NCBI GenBank assembly: GCA_026936325.1
Contig: JAPTHN010000005.1
Location: 55,357,514 to 55,421,513 of the forward strand
Length of the DNA stretch: 64,000 bases
Origin: Platynereis dumerilii
Taxonomy: Eukaryota > Annelida > Polychaeta > Phyllodocida > Nereididae
Reading direction: 5' to 3'
Position 1 is the stretch's first letter. Every line of letters starts with the position of its first letter. Made by a program: the position numbers and the translations under genes. A model generated the notes under the pieces. The model was not told the origin of the DNA and ran no database searches. It was given only the letters and a program-made list of their open reading frames with translations. Below are positions 1-11,210 of the stretch, piece after piece.

Positions 1-418
1 TACTTTATTTATTTTATTGATTTATTATTATACATGGGTCTTATTGTGCTAAGAGAAACTATTTTGTATTTCTTGTAGAATGCACATCTACACATCTACT
101 CGTCTATTCATCTGATCACCTTTACATGTCGTGATTGATTGAGAATTTGTACTTGGGAGTTTTATTGGACCATTAAAGAACTTTATTTGGAACTCATGCA
201 AAGCATCCTTCTTTCTTGAGTAGCCTAACAATATAGCTATATTATTTTTGTTTTAGCTAAATTATATACATCGCATCTCCCTTTTAGTGTATTGATTATT
301 TGAAATTTTGACTTGACTGTATATATCCACATTTATTTTGGCTGTAATTACGGAAAAAGTGATATTGATTTAGCAACTTGTTTGTCAATTGTTATTCAAG
401 ATTGAATTGATAGATAAA

Positions 419-475
419 ATTATTGATAGATAGATAGACAGATGGATAGATAGATAGATAGATAGATAGATCTAT
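419..475. repeat. (GATA)n microsatellite
   Basis: Runs of the tetranucleotide GATA with a few GACA and GGAT variants. It is followed by short runs of GATT (about 489-505). The rest of 1-1076 shows no gene. Confidence 0.9.
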
Positions 476-689
476 AGATTTTAAATTGAACGATTGATTG
501 ATTGATCGAATTAGAAGTAACTAATTGATGGATTGGCAGATTGGTTAATTGAGAGTTTGATTGAAAGATTTATTGAAAAATCTATTAGTCTATGATGTGT
601 GACCAATATAGGCCTAATGATAGCATATTAACTCAATCCCGTTTATGGAGTGTACAGTTTTGTACTTTTACATTTAGACAAGTTACACG

Positions 690-829
690 ACAATTGAATT
701 GAATTGAATTGAATTGACTACCCCTATGAATTGAATTGAATTGAATTGAGCTCATTCCCAAAAGCAAGTGAATTGAATTGAATTGAATTTGCACTGATGC
801 CCAATTGAATTGAATTGAATTGAATTGCA
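690..829. repeat. Interrupted (AATTG)n pentanucleotide repeat
   Basis: Four blocks of three to five AATTG units lie at about 691-717, 728-748, 769-789 and 804-828, separated by unrelated spacers of 10-20 bases. The blocks keep the same strand orientation. The spacers differ from each other, so this is not a simple decayed run with point changes. Confidence 0.85.
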
Positions 830-1076
830 CATAGCTGAATTGTGCCCGTCACTGATTCCAACTGCAACAGATAGATCTCCCCGAGACCTTTACAATGTTA
901 GGTGTTAGGTCTCCAAGGACCCAATAGTCTCCACGCAAATTGCCGGTAAACTTTCGAAGTGGAGAGAAATACTGCACGCTGATTGGCTGAGACGCTCGTG
1001 ACGCAAATCTATCATAATGCTGAGTTCCTGAGAGATTCGTCTAGGGTAGATTCTCTGGGTGAAATCTTTTTTTCAG

Positions 1077-1341
1077 TGTATGCAAATGATCCACAGAAAA
1101 GAACTTTCAATTATAGATATGGACCCAAATGACTCCACATGCATGCATTCCACGCTCAGTTTTGTGTGCAACCAAGCCAAGAAGTATCAATGTAGGCCTA
1201 CTCCTGTGATCACTTTCGAGCAGCCACTCTGGTTGACGGCTTATGTGACAGTTGAGAGCCAACCAGTCAACAGACATCTACATTCACTGGATGTCAGATT
1301 GGGCGATTCCCATGCTCAAATCAGCTTTCTAGGCAGCATAG
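1077..1341 (+). pseudogene. 5' part of a widespread uncharacterised invertebrate gene (relic)
   Basis: An open frame starts just after a good splice acceptor (poly-T then CAG at 1074-1076) and reads MDPND...TCMHSTLSFV, then TPVITFEQPLW, then LRLGD-like and SFLGSIG. From memory this order (MNPSD..C..STL, PVLTFDQPLWWKA, LRLGGFHT..SFLGAIGHLM) is typical of a large multicopy family of uncharacterised proteins in echinoderms, molluscs, crustaceans and cnidarians. The frame stops matching at the border of the element at 1342 and the match resumes at about 4530 with GHLM. The retained acceptor suggests a genomic rather than a processed copy. Function unknown. The family match is from memory, not from a search. 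Confidence 0.6.
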
Positions 1342-1908
1342 GTGTTACAGCCGATAGTTCTACATGCCCAATTTGCAAATCGGGCTGCCTTTTGCATGCC
1401 AGACACTAAAATAGGTTTTTGTCAGAATATCTACTCCCCTGACCATGCTTTGCCAATATCCCTAACAAAATATCCAAAAAAAGCAACCAAGCCAAATTTT
1501 CTACTGATCTTTTCCAAAAGTTCTAATGTGCTACAGTACAAATTTCTAAAAGTGGCTCGTCATTTAAAATCTAGCCTTAGCTATCTATCCATAGCCATTC
1601 CAAGCTAAACAAAGCTACACTTATCCTTAGCTAGCCAGAGCTATCCACTATTACTGTTGTTTAAACAAGGGGTAAAGAGATTCCAGTGTATACAAAAGAC
1701 TAGACGTGGATAGTTATAGATAGATATGGATGTGACTAGTAATGAATAGCTATAGACAGCTAAGTTAAGCCACATTTATAAATTTGTACTGTATGTTAGA
1801 AACTTTTCATCAAATAGTGTCTCATGGTCAGGAACTATTTGGGACACTATTTCGTTTGATCTTTGGGCTGTCATGGACTGCCATCTCTTCTACGACACAA
1901 GAGGGCAT

Positions 1909-3115
1909 TGAAAATCGCGATCTTTTACGCTTATAGAAACGGCCTTTTTCACTGCTTAAAAAGATTATAGATGAATTCTGAAAAGCAGATGAGAAAATTA
2001 AAGTGTTGACTGAGGTATCTCCCAACTTTCATAATTTTCCTATGCACCGTTTTTGAGTTTCAGGCATCTGAACATAGCATGTTTTGAAAAAAGTTAGCAG
2101 CAGGACACTAATGAAAATCGCGATCTTTTATGTTTATAGAAACGGCCCTTTTGACTGCTTAAAAAATCGTAGAAGCATTCTGAAAAACAGGTGATAATAT
2201 TCAAGTGTTGACTAAAATATCTCCCAACTTTCGTAATTTTCCTATACATAGTATTTGAGTTTCAGGCCTCTGAACATTGCATGTTTTGAAAAAAGTTAGC
2301 AGCAGGACACTAATGAAAATCGCGATCTTTTATTTTTATAGAAACGGCCTTATTGACTGCCTAAAAAAATCGTAGATGAATCCTGAAAATCATTTGATAA
2401 AATTCAGGTGTTGAATGAAATATTTCCCAACTTTCATAATTTTCCTATTCATAGTATTCGAGTCTCAGGTCTCTGAACATTGTATGTTTTGCAAAAAAGG
2501 TAACAGCAAGACGCACATGCAAATCGCGATCTGTTATGTTTTCAGAAACGGCCTTATTGACTGCTCAAAAAAATCGTAGATAAATTCTGAAAAGCAGGTG
2601 ATAAACTTCAGATATTTACTGAAATATTTTCCAACTTTCATAATTTTCCTGTTCATAGTATTTGAGTTTCAGGTCTCTGAACATTGCATGTTTTGCAAAA
2701 AAGTTAGCAGCATGACGCACATGAAAATCGCGATCTTTTATGTTTAAAGAAACGGCCTTATTGACTGCTAAAAAAATCGTAGATAAATTCTGAAAATCAG
2801 GTGATAAAATTCAGGTATTTACTGAAATATTTTCCAACTTTCATAATTTTCCTGCTCATGGTATTTGAGTGTCAGGTTTTTGAACATTGTATGTTTTGCA
2901 AAAAAGTTAGCAGCATGACGAACGTGAAAATCGCGATCTTTTATGTTTAAAAAAATGGCCTTATTGACTCCTTAAAAAGTCGTAGATGAATTCTGAAAAT
3001 CAGGTGAGAAAATTCAGGTATTGACTGACATATTCCCGAAGTTTCATAATTTTCCTGGTAGTCATAAGCGAGTGTCAGGGCTGCAAACATCACACGTTTT
3101 TCCTGAAAAAGAACA
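1909..3115. repeat. 203-bp tandem satellite, six copies
   Basis: The word AAAATCGCGATC recurs at about 1911, 2114, 2316, 2520, 2724 and 2927, a period of 202-204 bases. Each unit also carries GAAACGGCC, CGTAGATGAATTCTGAAAA, CCCAACTTTCATAATTTTCCT and GTTTTGCAAAAAAGTTAGCAG. Units differ from each other by roughly 10-20 percent. The array lies wholly inside the element at 1342-4529. Confidence 0.9.
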
Positions 3116-3362
3116 GCAACTCTACCACATAGCATGGTAACGTCACAATAGGACCCAGAGAATAATTGGCAGCAGCAGCCAAAGTACCATACGGTCAGCC
3201 AAAGCTTCAGATGGTAAGGCAAAGCATCTGATGGAATATCATCTGATGAAAAAGGGTCTGATGAAATATCCAAATAGCATCTTGGGGGATATTTGATCTT
3301 TTCAAATATCCTCATAGTGCTATTTGGAATATCCAAAGTCTTTTGAAAAGCACTTTTTGCTA

Positions 3363-3415
3363 TTAGACACAATGGCAGTTGCTTGTGACAATGTCTCTAC
3401 TGCCATTGTGTCTAA
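3363..3415. repeat. Perfect 16-bp inverted repeat (hairpin)
   Basis: Arms TTAGACACAATGGCAG at 3363-3378 and its exact complement at 3400-3415 surround a 21-base loop. The loop contains CTTGTGACAATGTCTCTAC, which is nearly the inverted outermost right end of the surrounding element (about 4507-4530), so an end-like sequence has been copied into its middle. Confidence 0.8.
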
Positions 3416-3781
3416 GACAGTAAAAAAGACCTCGCTCCCTCAATTTTGCAGTTAAAGCCTTGAAATTCATAGAGCACCTTTCTGGGTACTTCATGCGTCT
3501 TCGCTGAACACGGCATTAATTTCGGGTAAAGCGTTTTGATTATACAGCACTCTGACCGTGGAAAAACAAATTTTTCACATGTCTAAATTTAGAGGGCTGG
3601 CGAATAAAGTTTGTTCAATGTATCTTCACGCCCTTTGCAGCGTAGATGCAGACATCACTTGGCTACATCGTGTAGCAGTTTCATGACAATTGCATTAAAA
3701 TGCAATTTTTAAGAAATGATTTTCTGCACCAAGAATATTTCGGTTTTGCGACTTTTTGGCATTCATGAACTGGCCAACCTG

Positions 3782-3828
3782 TGACGTCATCAAGTGACGT
3801 CATCAAGTGACGTCATGGCCTGACGTCA
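3782..3828. promoter_or_regulatory. Four perfect CRE palindromes (TGACGTCA) at 13-base spacing
   Basis: TGACGTCA occurs at 3782, 3795, 3808 and 3821, each exactly 13 bases from the next. The first three arise from a tandem 13-mer (TGACGTCATCAAG). TGACGTCA is the canonical CREB/ATF site. No host gene start is visible nearby, and the motif lies within a transposon, so a regulatory role is inference only. Confidence 0.5.
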
Positions 3829-4195
3829 CTTAGTTTGCAATGACTGTTTTGTTTGCAAGTATTTTCAGTGCCTTTTTATTGCTTGCTGTTCAATATTAAG
3901 ATTAACAACCCCTTAAAAAAAAATTTTCACGTCATTTGGGAAATAATTTTTTAATGAATCTGGACAGAAATTATCAATATCTGCTTCACTGAACTAGAAC
4001 TCAACCCATCCCTGGCAGTTCAGATTGACAATGACTTGACTTCCTTTGAGAAAAGATCAGGAATTTCATGAGGCAGGCTAATTTAAGTAAATTTGGCTAA
4101 ATAGATGTCATTTCACCGCCTGACACCAGGTGTCTCTCCTGTGCCTGCGCACTTCAGGAGTGCTGCCCCCTTGTGTAGTAGGAGATTTGTCAGTG

Positions 4196-4291
4196 TTTGA
4201 CAGCCATCTCTTCTACAAATAGTGTCAAAATAGTTTCTAACCATGAGGCACTATTTGGTCACTATTTGATGTAGAAGAGATGGCTGTCAAA
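4196..4291. repeat. 22-bp perfect inverted repeat (hairpin) with subterminal motifs
   Basis: Arms at 4196-4217 and 4270-4291 are exact complements (TTTGACAGCCATCTCTTCTA plus two bases). The 52-base loop contains CAAATAGTG-like words in both orientations. Part of the same motif occurs once near the other end at 1874-1893. Confidence 0.8.
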
Positions 4292-4529
4292 TATATTATG
4301 ACAAAGTTTCTACATAGCACATTAGAACTTATGGAAAAGTTCAGTAGAAAATGTGGCTTGGTTGCACTTTTTGGATATTTTGTAGGGATATTGGCAAAGC
4401 ATGGTGAGGGGAGTAGATATTATGACAAAGACCTATTTTAGTGTCTGGCATGCAAAAGGCAGCCCGATTTGCAAATCGGGCATGTAGACCTATCGGCTGT
4501 AACAGCAGTAGAGAAATTGTCACAAGCAA

Positions 4530-6430
4530 TAGGCCATCTGATGAAAGGGTCGGGCACTGAAAATTTGCTTGAGGTCATATATGCCGGTAACATGGTTCAC
4601 GGTTGAACCCATCTTGTCTGGGAAAGCAGTTGCTCGAGCCATCACAGGTCATTTCATTGTGGATGCTGGCCTTTAGTCTTCAATGGCAGCAAAACTGCTT
4701 GATTTAAATTTTCCCATCTACGGAACTGAACAGGGTCTGACCACTAAGCCTGATTCAACAATGGATTTTACCAGTGCTACAGCTAAAGTTTCTTCAGGTC
4801 AAATCGAGGAACTTTGTAATCTTATGTGCTAAGTTCTTTCAAGTGAAATCTAGCCTGCCGCTGTTGAGCAAAATGAAACATTGGGTGTCAGAAAATATTG
4901 GATCATGAGCAGAAAAATCTCTCATCCAAAACAGCAAAATTGTGACTACAGTACATGCAGATGATTGACCTTCTTCGAAAATTCATCAATGGTGAACGTG
5001 TAGGTGATATGATATGTTGCCCTTCTTTGCAGCATCAGGACATAGGCTCCATCTAAAGTGCGTCCACATGTATCTGCAGAAAAGGCTTAAACTTCCTGAA
5101 GAGCATCCTGATGTTTACCAGCTTTTCCAGACAGCATGTCATTCGTCATTTGAATCGTTATTGGGCTGAACTGTCACCTGACTTGGTCATTGAACAATGC
5201 CTGATGCGTAGTTTGAAAACAACAGGTGGGCTGACGAGAGGACGAGGTTCGATGACACACAGAGACTCTTGTGGACACTTTCAATGTCAGTCTGTGCTGA
5301 AGTGAATTGTTCCATGCAGCAACTAACTGGGATAAACTTCACAACTTGTGAACTACACAGAGACACCACCAAATCAAGGGTAGTGAGGGATATGAAGGAC
5401 GCGCAAGAAATATTGAGATATCTTCAGAGAAAAGTCCCTTCAATGATGAACCTCCATGAGAAATATTGCACTGTAAATGTTCATGACTAGCTCGATATTG
5501 GAAATCAGATCCTCACATCAATGGAAGGTAGCACAATGGCAGGATACACCTTCTGTAAAAAGGACCAAGTTGTCACCATGGATGCAGTCAAGGGAACTGT
5601 AACCATTCACAATGAACCGGTACATGCAGACCCAAATTTGCTGTTCCAAAGACTGGTAACTGTTGGTACAAGAAATTCTGAGTTGACAGAAGCAAGAAAG
5701 TGGCTATCAGCAAATTAAAGGCCGGCAAGCTATTTCAAGACCAGGCTGAATTGCTTTTATAGATGCACAGTTACTGTAATTGTGTTATCTTTACTCAGAT
5801 ATTTATCCAGACATTTGAGTTTGATATGCATGTAAATAACAGTTCTGAATCCAGGTAGACTGGAAGTTCACCAGAGAAAGAGGTGAGAATTAAACCAAGA
5901 AGAAGAAGAAGAAAAATTATTTATAAGACAATGGACCTGCCAAAACGACATTGTAAAGGCAGGGGAAGTAGCAATTATTTGTTTATAAATACCTGGGGAA
6001 AGCCTCAATGACCTGAGATTGCAGCGCTTTTACGCCAAGGTATCCACCAGTAACATTCTAATGCAACAAAGCTCATTGCCACCAACCTCGCTGCAATAAA
6101 CTCTCATAGCCGGAAGGATTGGGAACAATTGCAGGCATGGAAAGATCCTGCAAATGGTGTGTCTGGTGAAGCCAGGGGTTTGAAGATCATTTACGGATAG
6201 TATGTTCCGATTATGACAAACCTTGAGCCAGCTCCACATCAATTGCTTGAAGTGGTACAGGACACTTGCAAGTCTGGTTGCTGTACATCAATTGAGATGT
6301 TCTTGAAGAAAGCATGGATTGGACTGCAACGAGGCATGTTCAGAGTGTAAAGGAGTGTGCACCGACATGCCACCTCCAACTGATTTCAAGACAGATTCAG
6401 AGTGCGACGACAATATTCCTTAGATTCGGA
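4530..6430 (+). pseudogene. 3' part of the same uncharacterised gene (relic)
   Basis: Matching resumes at about 4530 with GHLMKGSGTENLLEVIYAGN. It continues at 5025-5310 with an AASGH...YLQ block, then RYWAELSPDLVIEQ and LMRSLKTTGGLTRGRG. At 5269-5487 come MSVCAEVN, MQQLTGINF and RDMKDAQEIL, and at 5521-5715 KKDQVVTMDAVKGTV and LLFQRL. After a gap without match, 6003-6400 shows LQRFYAKVSTSNILMQQSSLPPTS and a Cys-rich tail with KHGLDCNEACSECKG. The blocks lie in different forward frames with several stops and frame changes between them, so the copy is dead. The section the family has between LLFQRL and the tail is missing or unrecognisable. The Cys-rich C-terminus resembles the family's usual zinc-binding-like tail. 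No function is known to me. Confidence 0.6.
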
Positions 6431-7759
6431 AACTGAAAAAATATATTGTTATTTGGTTGATAAACGTCATGCATTGATTCGACTGCACATAGCAATATCA
6501 GTTCTTTTAACTAAAGGTGTATGCGTGCATGCTTTTGTAAAACGTTGTTAGATTTCATGGGCTGAAATTTTTATATATATCTTGATCTAACATACAAGAA
6601 AATGTATGAAATCACAAATTTTGATACTGGATTTGCAGTATAGGTGCAAAAAAATTACTTTAACATTTTACTTTGACTATGCATTTGTTTTTTATCTGCG
6701 CATATTTTCATGCTGTTTCATTAGAATTGTAAGGATTTTCCAGAGCCTAGAATGTGCTTATCAATGATCTTTAAAAAAAATTTACCAACATTTTGATTGT
6801 CACTCTCGACCATTGAAATTATTGATATAAATTTGAGAAGACTGCATGATAATCATACAGAATTTCCATTGTATTTATCTGTAAATACAACCACTTTTAT
6901 AAAGTTCCAACAATTTGTTAACTGTTTATTGCTTGGAATTTGATGTTTTACTTGTTCAATCCTTGGGTTTCGATGAAATTCTAAGAATTTTCTTTTTGAT
7001 GTTATTTGGTTTATTAGAACGTGTTACACTTGACATACATTAGTAAACTTCTGATATACCATTAAGTGTATATAAGTGTATACCTGTACAATATTTCATG
7101 ATGATACGAAAGTTATAGAAATGTCTAAGACCTTGACTGCTGAGTTTTGCCTGTTCGTCTATTGTGATCTCGATGAAATTCGCAAAAAAATATTATAATT
7201 ATTTGTTTGTCATTTGAACCAATTCCTCAATATATATTTTCATGAAATTGTGTCATAAGATATTTTATACAATTGACGACATTTGTGCAAATGTTCATAT
7301 TCATATGTCAATTTTTGCATTGTGACACCTAATATGTGATGCCTTACTTGCTCGTAGTTGAAATTATGGTGAAAATCGGCAAAATTAATTAGTACTCTTT
7401 GATGGTCGATTTGAACCTGTTCCACTCAATTGATTTTGGTAAACTTTTGATATGTCATTCAGTACATCAAGGGCTTCCAAATGCACCATAACAAGTTACT
7501 GTTGCAATTTGTCCTGGGTCCATCCTCAGGCTGCCCGGACTATATTCAACACAATGAATTGCTGTGACAAGTAAAACACGCTAAACATCACCAGCGCTAA
7601 GCATCTAAGCACATCATACATAATACATGAATAATATATATAAAATATATAATAATATAATCATCTGCAGAAACAGTAAACTTTTATGAAGATAGAACAG
7701 TTATTTTCTGGAGTTAAACTCAAGAAATTACACAAGCCTTAGAGTTGATTTGTTAGTTG
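6431..7759. other. No gene recognised
   Basis: AT-rich sequence with only short open frames that look like chance. The segments around 6940-7170 and 7320-7440 share the themes 'gatgaaattc' and 'acttttgatat', which suggests an old internal duplication, but the similarity is weak. Confidence 0.5.
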
Positions 7760-7767
7760 GTATCGCA

Positions 7768-7931
7768 CAGTGACGTCAGTTCCTTTGGGGCTGGTGGGGC
7801 AGATGCCCCACCCTTTTTGCCAAAGTATACATGTTTTCTGAATTTAAAAGATGTATTTTTTCCCCTGACATCTTCCACGACGGTGTAACCACTATTTGCC
7901 CCACCACTTTAAAATGAAACTGACGCCCCTG
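7768..7931. mobile_element. 164-bp hAT-type MITE with 8-bp target-site duplication
   Basis: The ends are CAGTGACGTCAGTTCCTTT on the left and, read inward from the right, CAGGGGCGTCAGTTTCATTTT. The 8-base word GTATCGCA stands directly on both sides (7760-7767 and 7932-7939) as a perfect duplication. An 8-bp duplication and CAG...CTG ends are typical of hAT elements. The interior is GC-rich with GGGGCAGATGCCCC and encodes nothing. Confidence 0.9.
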
Positions 7932-7939
7932 GTATCGCA

Positions 7940-8879
7940 AAATATGTTAATCCAGATTAATTCTGCTTTGTATACCTTCAAGCTGCTTTGACCAGTAGGC
8001 TATAATTTACCATTGTTTGCTTTGATTTTGACTGATTTATATTTGCCTTTCATATATTTAATACGTTTCTATTATTGTTAGTATGTGTTAGTTTTGGTAT
8101 GAACGGTTGAAATTCTGTCAAGTTAAAGGTCTTTCATTTTGTAGATCTTGCGTAATTGAGAAGCTGACAATGTAATGTAAAAATCAAATAATTTCTCTTT
8201 CAAACTTGCTTAAACTTGCAAAAAAATTAATAATTTTGAAGTTCTTAATTTATGAATCAAGCATAAACTTATAACAGAATACACTTTATTTAAGTGTGAT
8301 ACTGGAAGCCTTATGAACATGAAGTCCATGCAGCGGGTTTTGACGACGAAACGACGTGAATTCTTCGTCAGCCGGAAATTATGAATTAAAGAATAATTGT
8401 AAAATTTACAAATGAATTGAAGTTGCTATTTATCTGCTTATATAATGATATTATGAAATACATTTAGAAATAAAGTATAAGTGTGTCTGGTCATTTATAT
8501 CCCTAGTTAAAGTCATTTTTTAGTTAATCTGCATCACTTTCAAAAATTACGCAGACAATTTTCAAGAATCAGAAACAATTTTCAAGAATCAGAAACAATT
8601 TTTTGCTTATTATTTCTTTAGGATGATGGGTATCACTATTTTGTAAACAGTTACCAATTCCTCTTTGGAAGAGCTTTAAAATGACTTGTCATATGCCTAT
8701 ATACACCAATTTTTAGTAAAATCTCCGACATCCCTAATAATGTCGTCTCTGAAAAATTAATCAAAATTGTTGGAAAATTGACTAATAAAGATCTATTTGG
8801 TACAAAAACTGTTTTTTTTTTTCTTCAAAAAGGAAACAGTGCCAAACATAGATCATAATCATCATTTTGTCACCATTGA
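7940..8879. other. No gene recognised; small tandem repeat
   Basis: AT-rich DNA. A 20-base unit (CAATTTTCAAGAATCAGAAA) is repeated in tandem at about 8559-8598. Nothing coding can be supported. Confidence 0.5.
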
Positions 8880-8899
8880 TCTTCAGTATTACTTTTTTC

Positions 8900-9170
8900 A
8901 TGCAGGTTAATGTCCTCATTTACTTCAAACCAACATCAGTATAAAGAACATTCAAAAAAAAGTTGGGCAGATTAACATTGTCAAATCATTTGCGCCAATG
9001 GTTTAGCACACTTATACAGAAAAACGAAACTAAGCTTGAATGGGAGACTTTAGCAATTTACCCAGTTGCTTTATTTCACATTTCAGATACTTCACAAAAT
9101 TTGTTTGAAGTAGCTTTCCGTTACGCTATTTTTGCAAAAAGATCTTTAATACAAAACTACATTAATGTGT
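8900..9170 (+). repeat. Repeat segment with coding-like relic, copy 1
   Basis: Contains the words MGRLTLSNHLRQWFST, KNETKLEW, AIYPVALFHI and NLFEVAFRYAIFAKRS in one frame. A diverged copy lies inverted at 16010-16330, and its last part recurs at 17440-17520. Three diverged copies sharing a reading frame suggest a once-coding repeat, but I do not recognise the protein. Confidence 0.5.
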
Positions 9171-9204
9171 GATCAAAGGAAATAGACAAATATATGCAAA
9201 TAGT

Positions 9205-11170
9205 TAAATAAAGAAGCAGGAAGACTTATAGCTCATGTAGATATAGAATGTACACAAACATGTCTTTGTTTCTGAACAGTGATTCTGTAATTGTGTCTTA
9301 CTCACAATATCCAACAAAATCAGAGAAATACAATTCATTTTGGCATCTATCAATTTTAGAGCTCCATACCCCCTGACACACCGCAATTAGTCTTCATGAC
9401 CACCATGCAACAGCGTATCTTCCTATGGCCAACATCATTTCGCAGATACTATTCAAAGACCAGGAATTGTTGAAAAAAGGGCTTCATATCTTTGTGTATG
9501 ACAATGCATTGAATCGATCTTTGAGGTACGGGTAGGCTTACGAAATCTTGAGTGATGCAGCATTTTGAAGTCATTCACCTCCATCATAAGACGGCTAGCT
9601 TTTAAAAACCACAGCCATTCCCTTTATTCATAGGTGTGGTTTGATTCACATTACCATTATCAGCCTATTTCTAACAATCAATGTAAAAAGGAAACTGTTT
9701 CACCACTTGACCTGCAGGTTCATAATACCCCTGAGAAATGGGTCGAATGAAAAGTGCAGCGAAATAGAGTTAAACAAGGAAGTATCCCCAAATTACATTA
9801 TCTCTTTGTGAAGTAGACTGTGGAAAATTATACCATTATTTCGACTGGCCCCATGCTCCCCAGTATGTTTGCACATTCAAGTGAAACAAACTTATAACTT
9901 CTGTTTTGCTCCTGGCTCATGACTTGATCACTTCGGGGTAGATGGCGAAACGAACAAATACGTTGTACCCAGTTGTTTTGTACAAATGACAGATAATTTT
10001 CAAGAAACGTGAAATAGCAGTTTGCAAATATGATCTGTTTTGATACCGTCTGCAAGCCTTCAGGGGCTTCCACTTGTTTTGAAAGAACTTGGCAAGAATG
10101 AGAGCAATTTTCAAGAGAAAGTCTGTTATAAATCCATGAAAATATTGATTTAATTTATGCTTTTGAAGACATCAATTTTCAACTTGTATTTTCCAGGAAT
10201 ACATTGTCCATCTAATTTTAATTCCATATCACCTCTCAATCTCCAAAGACAGTTATCACACTGTTTATGTTGAGAAGTTACAGATGTTAATATTCTTGGG
10301 TTTTGCACGCATGTAATATGGTTGCATTCTTAAAAACTGATTCTGAACCTATACATCATCATGGCATCTGTCATACACATACTCAATGACACACCATAAT
10401 TAGTCTTCTAGATTTTCATACAACAGACTGCCTATTTTCCCATTGCCAACATCAGTCTTCAGATATGACAAAGAGGTATATGCTCAGAGACTTGGAATGG
10501 GTGAAAACAAAAGATTCATATTTCTATTGAAAACAATGCCGCCAATTGATCTATAAACTTTCTATTCAATAAGGAATATGACTAAAAACATCGCGTTCTG
10601 AAGTGACATATCTTGGATGAAGTAAATGGCTATGAAATATTTTTAGCTCATTCAACTTTGTCATAGCAAAACTCTAGCCAGTTTATTTATTAGTTGACAC
10701 ATCTGTTGGCCTGGCTTTTCAGTAATCAATAACTAAGTCTGTTTATTTGATAAATGTTGTCCTTTCATTAATGCAAAAGGAATCTTCTCACACCATGAAC
10801 CAGAATAATAGTGGAGCACCCAAATAACTTCAACATTAGGTTCCAAGTAACTTTTTTAACTTCAGAGAGGCTGATGGAATCGAGTTATTTTGATACAGCA
10901 GCACTCAGTTACTGTTGCTATGTGCTAATTATTGGAAATTTTCAAGAAACAAGAAGAAAGAGCTGGAAATCTGATCTGTTTTGAGACCATCTGCAATATC
11001 TTTAGGGGATTCCAGTTGTTTTGAAAGAACATCCAAAGCAAAAATGAGAGCGATTTTCAAGAGGAAAGTCTTTTATAATTCCATGAAGAAGTTGATTTGA
11101 TTTTCGCATTGGAATAAATCCATTTATACTAGTAGCTTCACGGAATACATTGCCTATTGGATTACCGACA
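9205..11170 (+). repeat. Tandem dimer of a roughly 1-kb unclassified repeat
   Basis: Two diverged units follow each other. The block 'atctgttttga-ac-atctgcaa', 'ttcaggggcttccacttgtt' (20 bases), 'gaaagaactt' occurs at about 10030-10095 and again at 10975-11030; 'ggccaacatca' plus following text occurs at 9428 and 10447. The whole dimer recurs in the same orientation at 17560-19145 and 20410-20820. One frame of the first unit shows coding-like words (VSYSQYPTKSEKY, VYDNALNRS, AYEILSDAAF), now broken by stops. Family unknown. Confidence 0.65.
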
Positions 11171-11210
11171 GAGGAATACTCTACCTATGAAATAACTGTT
11201 TCTTTATATT

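Larger units (their letters stand above)
1342..4529. mobile_element. 3.2-kb non-autonomous DNA transposon with long terminal inverted repeats
   Basis: About 190 bases at 1342-1535 recur in inverted orientation at 4318-4506, both beginning TGTTACAGCCGATAG when read inward and sharing the palindrome around GATTTGCAAATC. A second inner pair (1793-1910 against 4196-4320) shares AGAAACT...ATCAAATAGTG and CCATCTCTTCTAC. The element interrupts a protein relic exactly between SFLGSIG and GHLM, with near-identical host bases on both sides (gcatagg left, gcaatagg right), like an imperfect target duplication of 8-9 bases. The right end has about 20 extra bases that the left end lacks. Long TIRs and this duplication size would fit a Mutator-like element, but no transposase is visible. 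Open frames inside look spurious. Confidence 0.65.

Noticed and set aside
419-475. Any CRISPR-like array among the short repeats of the window
   Set aside because: Repeats are plain microsatellites or contiguous tandem units with no spacers of constant length, and the genome is eukaryotic.
633-830. 65-codon minus-strand frame with NSIQFNSIQF
   Set aside because: It only reflects the AATTG repeat.
2947-3372. 141-codon minus-strand frame
   Set aside because: It overlaps the last satellite unit and a hairpin region in a transposon, and neighbouring units do not keep the frame.
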